Below, piece after piece: positions 8,653-14,856 of a stretch of 45,446 nucleotides of DNA (positions within the stretch are counted from its first letter, which is position 1; every line of letters begins with the position of its first letter). Position numbers and translations under genes: made by a program. The notes beneath the pieces are model-generated. The model was not told where the DNA came from and did not search any database. It saw nothing but the letters and a program-made list of their open reading frames with translations. Source of the stretch: CAYLUN01 sp964386865 (GTDB lineage Bacteria; Verrucomicrobiota; Kiritimatiellia; RFP12; UBA1067); the NCBI GenBank assembly GCA_964386865.1, contig CAYLUN010000047.1, positions 1 to 45,446 on the forward strand, written 5' to 3'.

Positions 8653-10020
8653 ATGGCAAAGAAGGCGCGGTGCAGAGGTAAGGGAATGGGCACGCTGTTG
8701 TTGCGCGGCAAGACGTGGTTTGCTCGCTGGAAGGTGAACGGCAAGGTTTACACCCGCACAACCGGCGAGGCCGACAAACGGGAAGCCGAAAAAAGGTTGG
8801 CAGAATATACGGCACCGTTCCGGCTTGGTTCGGATATTGAAGCCCTAGAGGCTGTAGCGGTCAAGATTGATGGTCGCAAGGCGGAAATTGAGCAGTGGCA
8901 CGACGGCCAACCGGCTATGACGCTCCTACAGGCATGGCAGGCGTTCAAGGAATCCCCCAAGGGTAAGACGGCGAGGGGGCGCGTCATCATGCCGGGTGTG
9001 CGCACGCTTGCTGATTACGAGGGCCGCTGGTCGGCGTTCTGCGATTGGATGGAGAAGCACTATCCCAAGAAAGACGCCGACGGAAACCGTATTCCTTGGG
9101 AACTGCGGCAGATCGAGCCGGAACACGCGCAACGCTACATAGCAGAGGTGGAAACTACCAGATCGGGGAACACGCGCAATAAGACCCTAACCCTTCTGCG
9201 GCTCATGTTCAACGTACTTGCCGAAGTCGCCCGCGTGAAGGCCAACCCGTTTGACGAAATGGAAGCCGCTAAACTTGCTGTGAGTCGCAAGCGAGCGTTG
9301 ACCGCAGAAGAACTTGCGCTCCTGTCGAAACGTTTGGAGGGCGCGGGCGAAATGGAGGTTCTGTTCAGCCTTGGTTATTACACCGGCGCTCGCTTGGCTG
9401 ATTGCGCGTTGATGAAGTGGGACAGTATCGACATGGGCGGCCGCAAGATCCGGTTCACCCCGCGCAAGACGGCTAAGAGCAATGACCAAATCACGTTGGC
9501 AATACCCCCGGCGCTCTATACCCTGCTGAGCCGGACGCCAAAGAATCAGCGGCGCGGCTATGTCCTTCCGAAGATTGGGCCGCAGTATGAAACTCGTTCG
9601 GGGGTAGCGATTATTTCACGGCGCGTGCAAAAGGTGTTCACGGATGCGGGCATCGAAACGGCGTTGAAGGTGAACGGCTACAGTCGAAGCGTGGCGCGTG
9701 TAGGTTTCCACTCCCTGCGGCACGCGCATATAACGGCGCTACTTGAGAACGGTATCCCGATGGAAGAGGTACGCCTGCGGGCTGGGCATACCACAATCGG
9801 CATGACCGCCCATTATTTTCACGCCAGCGACAACACGCTCGCCAACATGTCTGCCGCGCTTCCCGAGATCGGCCATGGGAACACCAAGGCGTTGCCGGCG
9901 GACGCAACCCGCGCGATTCTGGATCAGTTGGCGGGGTGGACAGCATCGGAGCTGCAAGGGCTCGTTGCGAAGGTTCAAGCCATGATCGGCAAACCCGAAA
10001 AAGCGGAGGTGGTAGAATGA
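8653..10020 (+). CDS. Tyrosine-type site-specific recombinase (integrase)
   Basis: A 455-residue integrase expected to catalyse integration and excision between the 65-bp tRNA-Leu repeats. The N terminus is basic and may bind arm-type sites; a core-binding helical region covers roughly residues 85-200 and the catalytic domain roughly 215-400. The catalytic set is visible: Arg247 (TGARLADC), His353 and Arg356 (HSLRH), His379 (AGHTT) and the nucleophile Tyr388 (AHYFH). An AAAGGCGG ribosome site precedes the ATG by a normal distance. The gene starts 124 bp from the left att copy, the usual position of an integrase at an element end, although here it is the end carrying the tRNA fragment rather than the intact tRNA. 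The stop overlaps the next start (ATGA), so the two genes are co-transcribed. Confidence 0.95.
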   Translation: MAKKARCRGKGMGTLLLRGKTWFARWKVNGKVYTRTTGEADKREAEKRLAEYTAPFRLGSDIEALEAVAVKIDGRKAEIEQWHDGQPAMTLLQAWQAFKESPKGKTARGRVIMPGVRTLADYEGRWSAFCDWMEKHYPKKDADGNRIPWELRQIEPEHAQRYIAEVETTRSGNTRNKTLTLLRLMFNVLAEVARVKANPFDEMEAAKLAVSRKRALTAEELALLSKRLEGAGEMEVLFSLGYYTGARLADCALMKWDSIDMGGRKIRFTPRKTAKSNDQITLAIPPALYTLLSRTPKNQRRGYVLPKIGPQYETRSGVAIISRRVQKVFTDAGIETALKVNGYSRSVARVGFHSLRHAHITALLENGIPMEEVRLRAGHTTIGMTAHYFHASDNTLANMSAALPEIGHGNTKALPADATRAILDQLAGWTASELQGLVAKVQAMIGKPEKAEVVE

Positions 10021-10745
10021 GCGACGAAGTGAATCTGTCAGAGAACGAGCGCTTGATTGCCGAGTGGGGGTGCGTACCGGAAAACGCCGCATGGCGCGAG
10101 GCGCTGAGGGAGCGCTACCAAAACCCCGACGCCGTGCTTGAGCGGGTAAGCGAGTCGTTGCCCGACTTCAACGTCCGCTGGGTTGTCGCGAGCGTGGAAC
10201 GGTCGGCGGCGATAGAGCGGCTATGCAGAGACGCCAACACGCGCAAGGAGAATGCCACGCCGGGAACGCTGAAATGGGAAGCGCTTGTACTCTACAAGCT
10301 CCGCAAGTTAGATGCAAAAAAGACGCCCGAGAAAAAGCGGCCGTACGTCGAAATGTTAGGCGAATTGCGGAAGGCGCTGACTGAAGACAACGGGGCGCGT
10401 TCCGTTCCGTTCGGTGTCCTACTGGAAGATGACCCGCTGACGGCGTTTGAGACATTTTCAGAGAACGGGCGTACGTTTCGTGGCGTTCAGATCGTCGAAA
10501 AGGACCACAGACTGTTATTGAACGGCTCGCCTTGTGATTTCGATGGGCCGAAGAGGTGGGCAGTTGTGAAGCTGCTGACGGAGACGACCGACCCCGACGG
10601 ATGGGCGGTCATACCGGGGGGCTCTAAAGCGCTGGCATGTTTCAAGGGGAACAAGTATGCCGAGCGTTTCCGCGAAATGATCGAGCCAGCATCAATGGGA
10701 AGCGGGAACAGCGAAAAGAAGTTCCGCATTCGCATTAGTTCATAG
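10017..10745 (+). CDS. Unknown element protein translationally coupled to the integrase
   Basis: A 242-residue protein I cannot assign to a family. The start at 10017 overlaps the integrase stop in an ATGA, with GGAGG at 10004-10008; a longer reading from 9936 would lie inside the integrase and is not preferred. The first ~130 residues are charged and helical (many Glu, Arg and Lys). The last ~75 residues look like a compact domain with the spacing of a winged helix (beta start RLLLNG, then helices, then a Trp-containing hairpin), so DNA binding is possible but unproven. A strong terminator follows 43 bp downstream. Coupling to the integrase suggests a role in recombination control or element maintenance. 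Confidence 0.8.
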   Translation: MSDEVNLSENERLIAEWGCVPENAAWREALRERYQNPDAVLERVSESLPDFNVRWVVASVERSAAIERLCRDANTRKENATPGTLKWEALVLYKLRKLDAKKTPEKKRPYVEMLGELRKALTEDNGARSVPFGVLLEDDPLTAFETFSENGRTFRGVQIVEKDHRLLLNGSPCDFDGPKRWAVVKLLTETTDPDGWAVIPGGSKALACFKGNKYAERFREMIEPASMGSGNSEKKFRIRISS

Positions 10746-10761
10746 ACGCGACTTCCGCTCA

Positions 10762-10870
10762 CCTTTAGAAACATTTTGAGACCCCGAGACCCCAGCATAT
10801 TGCTGGGGTCTTTTCGTGTATTCTACAAGGAAAACGCATTCTGTTTTACAAGGCGACCGCCTTTAGAAAC
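10762..10870. repeat. 11-bp direct repeat flanking the terminator
   Basis: CCTTTAGAAAC occurs at 10762-10772 and again at 10860-10870, 98 bp apart, on either side of the terminator and upstream of the HTH gene. It could be a binding site of the element's regulator. Two copies of 11 bp are suggestive but not conclusive. Confidence 0.3.
10788..10814 (+). terminator. Rho-independent terminator after the integrase operon
   Basis: A perfect 10-bp stem, GACCCCAGCA and TGCTGGGGTC, encloses a 3-nt loop (TAT) and runs directly into TTTT. It closes the integrase plus 10017-10745 operon and separates it from the HTH/RepA-like operon. Confidence 0.9.
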
Positions 10871-10913
10871 CTTGCGACCATTTTCTTCCCTTGCGTGGTG
10901 TAAATACTTACCT

Positions 10914-10951
10914 GTCAAGAGGCCATGGCGCTAATCGGCACCGCTCTTGAC
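10914..10951. promoter_or_regulatory. Inverted repeat in the leader of the HTH gene
   Basis: GTCAAGAG (10914-10921) and CTCTTGAC (10944-10951) form a perfect 8-bp inverted repeat with a 22-bp spacer. It ends just before the GGGAG ribosome site of the HTH gene at 10965. As DNA it could be an operator for autoregulation; as RNA, a hairpin next to the ribosome site. Confidence 0.4.
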
Positions 10952-10964
10952 GGGAGAAAATGCC

Positions 10965-11267
10965 ATGCTGGGAACTACAAGACAAGCGCTCGCGGCCATC
11001 CTCGCTACCGACCCGAGCGTTACCAAAGAACAGCGGGAAGCGTGCCTCATTGCGCTGGCGTCATCTGCCGTTGCGGCTAACACAATTGCCCGAATCATCC
11101 GGCGCGACGAGGCGGCGAAGCTGCTGGGCGTCGGAGTGAAGAGGGTTGACCAGCTCGCCCGCGCTGGTGTTCTGGTACGGGTGACTGTAACCGGCTGTAA
11201 GCGAGCAATCGGATTTTCTGAGGCCAGCTTGCGGGCGATCACGGAAGGCGAGGTGTCGAATGCGTAA
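10965..11267 (+). CDS. Excisionase/AlpA-like helix-turn-helix protein
   Basis: A 100-residue protein. Residues ~43-95 look like a MerR/excisionase-type winged HTH: an arginine-rich start (IIRRDEAAKLLGV), a recognition-helix-like stretch (VKRVDQLARAG) and a short wing (VLVRVTVTG), as in HTH_17 proteins that read out whether an element excises. The N-terminal ~40 residues are helical and of unknown role. The start at ATG 10965 is preferred because GGGAG (10953-10956) lies 8 bp upstream; a TTG at 10947 would be a worse choice. It opens the second plus-strand operon, and the next start lies 8 bp inside its end. The likely role is directionality factor or transcriptional regulator. Confidence 0.75.
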   Translation: MLGTTRQALAAILATDPSVTKEQREACLIALASSAVAANTIARIIRRDEAAKLLGVGVKRVDQLARAGVLVRVTVTGCKRAIGFSEASLRAITEGEVSNA

Positions 11268-11430
11268 GCCGAACCCCCTCCGTCAGCGGCACATCGCCGC
11301 ACATCGGCCGCGCTGCGTTGCGTGTGGCCAGAGGATCACGCCGACGCAAGCGTTCAAATTCCCGGTCTGTAAAGCGTGCCAGCGGCGGGCCGAGGCGGTT
11401 CAGAAAGTCGAGGTGCAGCATGTCCGCTAA
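11260..11430 (+). CDS. Small two-CxxC protein (zinc-finger-like)
   Basis: A 56-residue basic protein fitted between two genes: its ATG overlaps the end of the HTH gene by 8 bp and its end overlaps the RepA-like start by 11 bp. Two Cys pairs, CVAC (Cys19, Cys22) and CKAC (Cys37, Cys40), spaced like a zinc ribbon, and a high Arg/Gln content suggest a nucleic-acid-binding zinc finger. A purine-rich ribosome site (GGAAGGCGAGG) precedes the ATG. No family is recognised. The overlap pattern and intact Cys pairs support it as real. Confidence 0.65.
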   Translation: MRKPNPLRQRHIAAHRPRCVACGQRITPTQAFKFPVCKACQRRAEAVQKVEVQHVR

Positions 11431-12826
11431 AACACCTCGCCAGACGCCGACCACGAAACCTCTCCCGCCGGATGCGGGCGAGTCTGAGCGCAACCTCGCC
11501 GGGGCGCTGCTACTCGAACCCGCCCGCGTGCTGCGGCTCTTGCGCGAGGCGGGATTCACAGACGCCACTTTCACCGCCGACCCGGCGCGGCGCGTGTTCG
11601 GTGCGGTCGGACGGCTGCTTGACGAAGGGCGACTTGCCGAGCGGCTGGAGGTTCAGCGCGAGGCCGGTCTTGACGCGCCGACGGTTCAGGCGCTCATTGA
11701 CGATTGCCCGACCGTAGCGCATGCGGAGTACCACCTCGGAATTGTACGGGCCGCCGCGCTCAAACGTGCCGTCATAGCTGAGTTGAAACAGGCTGACGGG
11801 GCTGAGGCGCTGGCGATGGCGCTGGAGAAGATCCGGGCGACGTTGCCCAGGGCGACCGGTGGCGCGACAGTGAACGCGTACGCATGGCTGCTCGAACCCG
11901 ACGAGCAGGAACGGCCCATCATGCGCAACCTGTTCGATCACGGCGACCGTGTGGCAATCGTGGGCCAGAGCAAGGCGCGGAAATCATTCTACGCTTTGCA
12001 GCTCGCCGTTGCCCTGGCCACCGGGACGCCTTTCCTTGGCGTTGAGACGGTCAAGCAGACCGTCCTCGTGGTCAATGGCGAGATCCGGGCGGGAGCGTAC
12101 AAGCGCCGGTTGCGCCGGATGATTGATCGGTTGGGTATCGGCGCGGGCGACCTCTCCGGGCTGGTCGTTGTGAATGCTGCTGAGACGGGCGAGCCGGACA
12201 CCTTCGCCGACGTTCTGGCGCTGGCCAAACGGCACCGCGCAGACGTGTGCGTCGTTGACCCCGCCTACCTGTTGCTCGGCGACGAGGTGAACCAAGTCGA
12301 GGTCAAGGATTCGGTTCGCGCAATGAAGAGGTTTGCCGTTGAGGGCGTGACGCTGGTCGCGGTGTACCACGCCACCAAGGGCCGGATGGGCGACAAGCAG
12401 GCGGTTGACCGAATCAGCGGTTCCGGTATTTTTGCCCGCGATGCTTCAACCATGATTAGCCTCTGCGAACATGCCAGCGAACCAGACCACGTCGTTGTGA
12501 CTTCGATCACCCGCAACTATGCGCCATGCGAGCCGATCACGGTTCGATTCGAGGAAGGGGCGTTCACGTTAGCGGGGGACGTTGCGCCGACGGAAAAGAC
12601 CAGCGCGACGAGGCCGAAGGTGACGTATAGCGCCGAATCGCTGCGTGAGTGTTTCGACGAAGAGCCGCAATCATACGGTGACATGGTGGAACGTATCCGC
12701 ACAAGGCTTGGCTGCGGGCGCGACCGAGCTAAAGAGGAAATCAAGCGGGCCGTCCGCGATGGGTGGGCCGTGACCGAACCGAGGGGTAGGCAGACGGTTT
12801 ACACCATTCGGCCTAACGTGGACTAG
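11420..12826 (+). CDS. RepA/DnaB-like replicative ATPase (AAA_25 type)
   Basis: A 468-residue protein in three parts. Residues ~15-140 resemble the helical N-terminal domain of DnaB helicases (SERNLAGALLLEP...). Residues ~150-390 are a RecA-fold ATPase of the AAA_25/RepA type, with a P-loop GQSKARKS (182-189) and a Walker B-like strand ending VCVVDPAYLLL. The last ~65 residues look like a winged helix. In the P-loop the usual glycine before Lys188 is Arg187; Lys and Ser are kept, so activity is possible. GAGGTG upstream supports the ATG at 11420, which overlaps the previous gene by 11 bp. The predicted role is replication initiation or helicase activity for the excised element. It lacks an obvious nuclease or primase domain. 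Confidence 0.82.
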   Translation: MSAKTPRQTPTTKPLPPDAGESERNLAGALLLEPARVLRLLREAGFTDATFTADPARRVFGAVGRLLDEGRLAERLEVQREAGLDAPTVQALIDDCPTVAHAEYHLGIVRAAALKRAVIAELKQADGAEALAMALEKIRATLPRATGGATVNAYAWLLEPDEQERPIMRNLFDHGDRVAIVGQSKARKSFYALQLAVALATGTPFLGVETVKQTVLVVNGEIRAGAYKRRLRRMIDRLGIGAGDLSGLVVVNAAETGEPDTFADVLALAKRHRADVCVVDPAYLLLGDEVNQVEVKDSVRAMKRFAVEGVTLVAVYHATKGRMGDKQAVDRISGSGIFARDASTMISLCEHASEPDHVVVTSITRNYAPCEPITVRFEEGAFTLAGDVAPTEKTSATRPKVTYSAESLRECFDEEPQSYGDMVERIRTRLGCGRDRAKEEIKRAVRDGWAVTEPRGRQTVYTIRPNVD

Positions 12827-12892
12827 TCCAAGTCTGATTAGACCGTGTTACGTGGACTGAGCTGGACTAAACCCCTTAGAGGGGTAGTCCAG
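12816..12892. other. Candidate element origin or regulatory site: palindrome, repeats and hairpin
   Basis: At the 3' end of the RepA-like gene lie a perfect 12-bp palindrome TGGACTAGTCCA (12819-12830), a 9-bp direct repeat ACGTGGACT (12816-12824 and 12850-12858, spaced 34 bp), and a hairpin (12862-12892) pairing CTGGACTA and CCCCT with AGGGG and TAGTCCAG across a 3-nt loop. All share the core GGACT/AGTCC, as iterons or initiator sites would. There is no T-run, so a simple terminator is less likely. Position next to a replication-type gene suggests an origin; this is inference. Confidence 0.4.
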
Positions 12893-13180
12893 TTCAGGTC
12901 ACGAGGAAAGGAAACGAGGAAATGAACTACACGAAAGTCAGTTTCAGACAGCGGCAGGAACGTCATGAAATCGGGCGACGGCCGTTATTCTGATTATTCG
13001 TGAGTCAGTTTGTACCGCTTACGTCGCTCTATGGGGTGACTCCCAGAAAGTCTCTAAGGGGAACCGGATACGGGGCCGTCCGGCGGCTTCTAAGGTGATA
13101 CCCAAGGGGCCGAGGCTTGACAAGTACAAACGGAAACGCCTAATTCAAGCAAGAGGCCCTCTGATTAGGCTCTGTTGAGT
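12893..13180. other. Intergenic stretch without a convincing gene
   Basis: Between the RepA-like gene and the minus-strand cargo gene I see no credible long frame. A 23-codon frame (12922-12993) follows a purine-rich GAAACGAGGA but is too short to call. At 13139-13171 a 7-bp pair, GCCTAAT and ATTAGGC, encloses the near-palindrome AGAGGCCCTCT and could end minus-strand transcription of the secreted-protein gene. Confidence 0.35.
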
Positions 13181-13819
13181 TCATTGGTTTGTCTTTTGAG
13201 ATATACCATTAGCGTCCTGTTGCGATACAAGTTTTCCGTCTTCTATCACTTTCGTGATCTTCTCCGCTGTTTGCAGTTGTTTGGTGACTTCGGGCGACCC
13301 CACCCACTTGAATGGCCCGTTTTTATCCGATAGGAGAACCAGATAACCGAAAGGTTCGCTACCCATCTTCGTCTTCTTCTTGTCCACCATCATATATGCT
13401 CTTGTGAATTTGTTTGTCGGTGATGTAAAACGTTTGCTAACATTTTCGCCCACCTTTAGGCGCAGGTCCTGTCTAATATGCTGTTGTACTGTACACTCTT
13501 TCGTCTCTCGTTCCTCGGAGAAAAAAAGGACCTGTAATTCGCAAGATACGTCTACCTTTCCAGCGTTGCGTATACCGGCAACGACAGTTTGGCTAGAATA
13601 TGTGAAATCGACTTCAACTGGCGCAGAGACCCACTTGTTGCCGGTCGTTGCTTCGGTGTATTTGCAGAGTGATATGGGCTCCCTCTTATTGGCAACGTCA
13701 CCTTTTGTGCGGACACGTTGAGCCGTTAGCATTACTGTGCTGCTTGTTTGGGCATTCACATTGCTGAAAATCAGCATGCCGCCGAAAAATACCAAACCAC
13801 CAAATAATCTTAACAACAT
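13181..13819 (-). CDS. AT-rich secreted cargo protein, unknown function
   Basis: A 212-residue protein read from ATG 13819, where GGAG lies 6 bp upstream; two further ATGs 18 and 24 bp upstream have no ribosome site. The N terminus is a clear signal peptide: a hydrophobic core (LFGGLVFFGGMLIF) ending in SNVNA, with likely cleavage before QT. The mature part is rich in Thr, Lys and Val with beta-strand spacing and two Cys, resembling an immunoglobulin-like periplasmic domain, and has no motif I recognise. It is clearly more AT-rich than the chromosome and the rest of the element, with its own promoter (13860-13888) and upstream palindrome, all signs of separately acquired cargo. An exported exclusion, toxin-modifying or envelope protein would fit; none is shown. 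Confidence 0.8.
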   Translation of the reverse strand: MLLRLFGGLVFFGGMLIFSNVNAQTSSTVMLTAQRVRTKGDVANKREPISLCKYTEATTGNKWVSAPVEVDFTYSSQTVVAGIRNAGKVDVSCELQVLFFSEERETKECTVQQHIRQDLRLKVGENVSKRFTSPTNKFTRAYMMVDKKKTKMGSEPFGYLVLLSDKNGPFKWVGSPEVTKQLQTAEKITKVIEDGKLVSQQDANGISQKTNQ

Positions 13820-13859
13820 ATTGTGCTCCGTTTTCATAATCATTTAGAAATTCATTTTC

Positions 13860-13902
13860 ATGTTAGCAGAAGCCCAATAAGCGATCAATGATAAAGATCA
13901 TT
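13860..13902 (-). promoter_or_regulatory. Promoter with adjacent palindrome for the secreted cargo gene
   Basis: On the minus strand, TTGATC (13888-13883) and TAACAT (13865-13860) are separated by 17 bp, 4 of 6 consensus in each box, giving a leader of ~35 nt before the ATG at 13819. Immediately upstream, overlapping the -35 box by 2 bp, is a 16-bp hyphenated palindrome, AATGATAAAGATCATT (13887-13902), placed where an activator or repressor would bind. Confidence 0.5.
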
Positions 13903-13904
13903 CA

Positions 13905-14222
13905 TGTCGGCGGTAGCCGGGGGCGGTGTCGGTCATGCGGCATCGTTGCGGCACGGGGAACCCAGAGGACTGCGCTTACGCGTTTCATTGGGGTTGCGAC
14001 CGAACCGGAAAGCGCGAACCGTGATTCGCGAACGAGGACGCCACGGGAGGAATGGCGAAAAACGTAGTCTTTCTGCCGGGGCTGTGTGTGCCCCGGACGG
14101 GGTGAGGGCTGTAAGGCTGGAAAGAACCTATGCCCCCCCGTCACCCCCGACCGTCGCGGTTCCTCCGACCCGGTTAAGTCGGACGGCACAGCCCCGACCG
14201 GCTGAAACTTCGTCCGGATCAC
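13905..14222. ncRNA. Candidate structured RNA or DNA element (GC-rich)
   Basis: This GC-rich block sits between two minus-strand genes. Both strands have short open frames, but neither looks like a protein. Complementary segments are numerous: CGGGGCTGTG (14077-14086) with CACAGCCCCG (14187-14196), 10 bp perfect; nested CGGGGTGA with TCACCCC; a hairpin CCGAC/GTCGG near 14165-14182; and CGCGAA/TTCGCG near 14015-14032. Nested and side-by-side helices suggest a folded RNA, but strand and ends are unknown and no known RNA family is recognised. It could also be protein-bound DNA. Confidence 0.35.
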
Positions 14223-14227
14223 CTCGC

Positions 14228-14467
14228 CTATTCGGTCGCAGACTTGAGGACTTCTCGTAAGAGACGGAGTTCCTCCAAGGACTTAACTTGATTACTCGCA
14301 CAACAGGCGATGTCGCGTCTCAACGCCTCTACAGTGTCGGCGGTACGCTTGGCATGCTTCCAGATCATAAGCGGAGCTATTACGAGCATGATTGCGAGAA
14401 TTACCAAGACTATGCCGATAACGAGCATTGCAGTCGCACCGAGGGTGCCGAGTATTGAAGCATACAT
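14228..14467 (-). CDS. Small single-pass membrane protein
   Basis: A 79-residue protein from ATG 14467, chosen because the preceding residues of a longer frame are polar and lack a ribosome site. Residues ~5-35 form one long hydrophobic helix (LGATAMLVIGIVLVILAIML). The rest (~40-79) is charged and helical with leucines spaced for a short coiled coil (VEALRRDIACCASNQVKSLEEL). It may act at the inner membrane with its tail in the cytoplasm. It belongs to the element's minus-strand cargo, 409 bp upstream of the secreted-protein gene. No family is recognised; small membrane proteins of islands and prophages often act in exclusion or as lysis or toxin components, which is only an analogy here. 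Confidence 0.55.
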   Translation of the reverse strand: MYASILGTLGATAMLVIGIVLVILAIMLVIAPLMIWKHAKRTADTVEALRRDIACCASNQVKSLEELRLLREVLKSATE

Positions 14468-14712
14468 GATTGTCTCACTTTCATTTGATAGGCTTGGTGT
14501 AGTGTGAAACAAGAGGCGATAACTGTCAATGTTGAATCATTGCAGCACGGCCCCCATAGGCGCGTCAGGATCACGTCAGGGCCGGGGAGCGCGAGACAAT
14601 ACCGGCACAAGGGGCACCCCCGGCGGCCGGACGCAAGGGCGGGCCGCCGGCGAGGGCTGGGCACCGGCGGGAAGATCCTGCGGGCGGATCACCAAGCGGG
14701 GTGCCGGGAGTG
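14468..14712. other. GC-rich non-coding segment with strong hairpin
   Basis: A perfect 9-bp stem, CCGGCGGCC (14620-14628) with GGCCGCCGG (14642-14650), sits in a very GC-rich block (about 14535-14710) flanked by AT-rich DNA. A frame from 14504 to 14767 is rich in Arg and Gly without domain character, so I do not call it a gene. On the minus strand a perfect -35 box TTGACA (14529-14524) precedes the small membrane protein gene but has only a weak -10 partner. Confidence 0.35.
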
Positions 14713-14744
14713 TGGTTATCATTGGGAACCAATATGGTTATCAT
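14713..14744. repeat. Two direct repeats spaced two helical turns: possible integrase arm sites
   Basis: TGGTTATCAT occurs at 14713-14722 and 14735-14744, start to start 22 bp, placing both on the same face of the helix. A partial third copy (GGTTATATC) starts at 14772. They lie 112-143 bp inside the right att copy, where arm-type binding sites of a tyrosine integrase are expected. Confidence 0.4.
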
Positions 14745-14830
14745 ATGATACCCTTTGCTGCGGCTAATGAGGGTTATATCGTGCCACTTCGTGAAACGCT
14801 GAAAAACGACCTAGCGGGTATAATTGTAAT

Positions 14831-14856
14831 AAAAACCCAATATATACGGGCTTTTT
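14831..14856 (-). terminator. Terminator of tRNA-Leu supplied by the element
   Basis: Read on the minus strand just past the tRNA CCA, AAAAA-G-CCC pairs with GGGTTTTT across a 9-nt AT-rich loop, ending in a T-run, as an intrinsic terminator does. The sequence belongs to the element, so integration replaced the original tRNA downstream region with this one. Confidence 0.5.

Noticed and set aside
12922..12993. 23-codon frame with a purine-rich leader
   Set aside because: Too short to separate from chance; recorded in the intergenic entry.
13902..14260. Frames of 106 and 118 codons on opposite strands in the GC-rich block
   Set aside because: Both are of random composition, compete with each other and lack ribosome sites; the block fits structure better than coding.
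14675..14695. Resemblance to the 3' end of 16S rRNA (GGATCACC after a CCTGCGG stretch), and GGATCACCTC at 14213
   Set aside because: Only short matches, and the surrounding bases do not form the conserved helix 45 or continue as rRNA.
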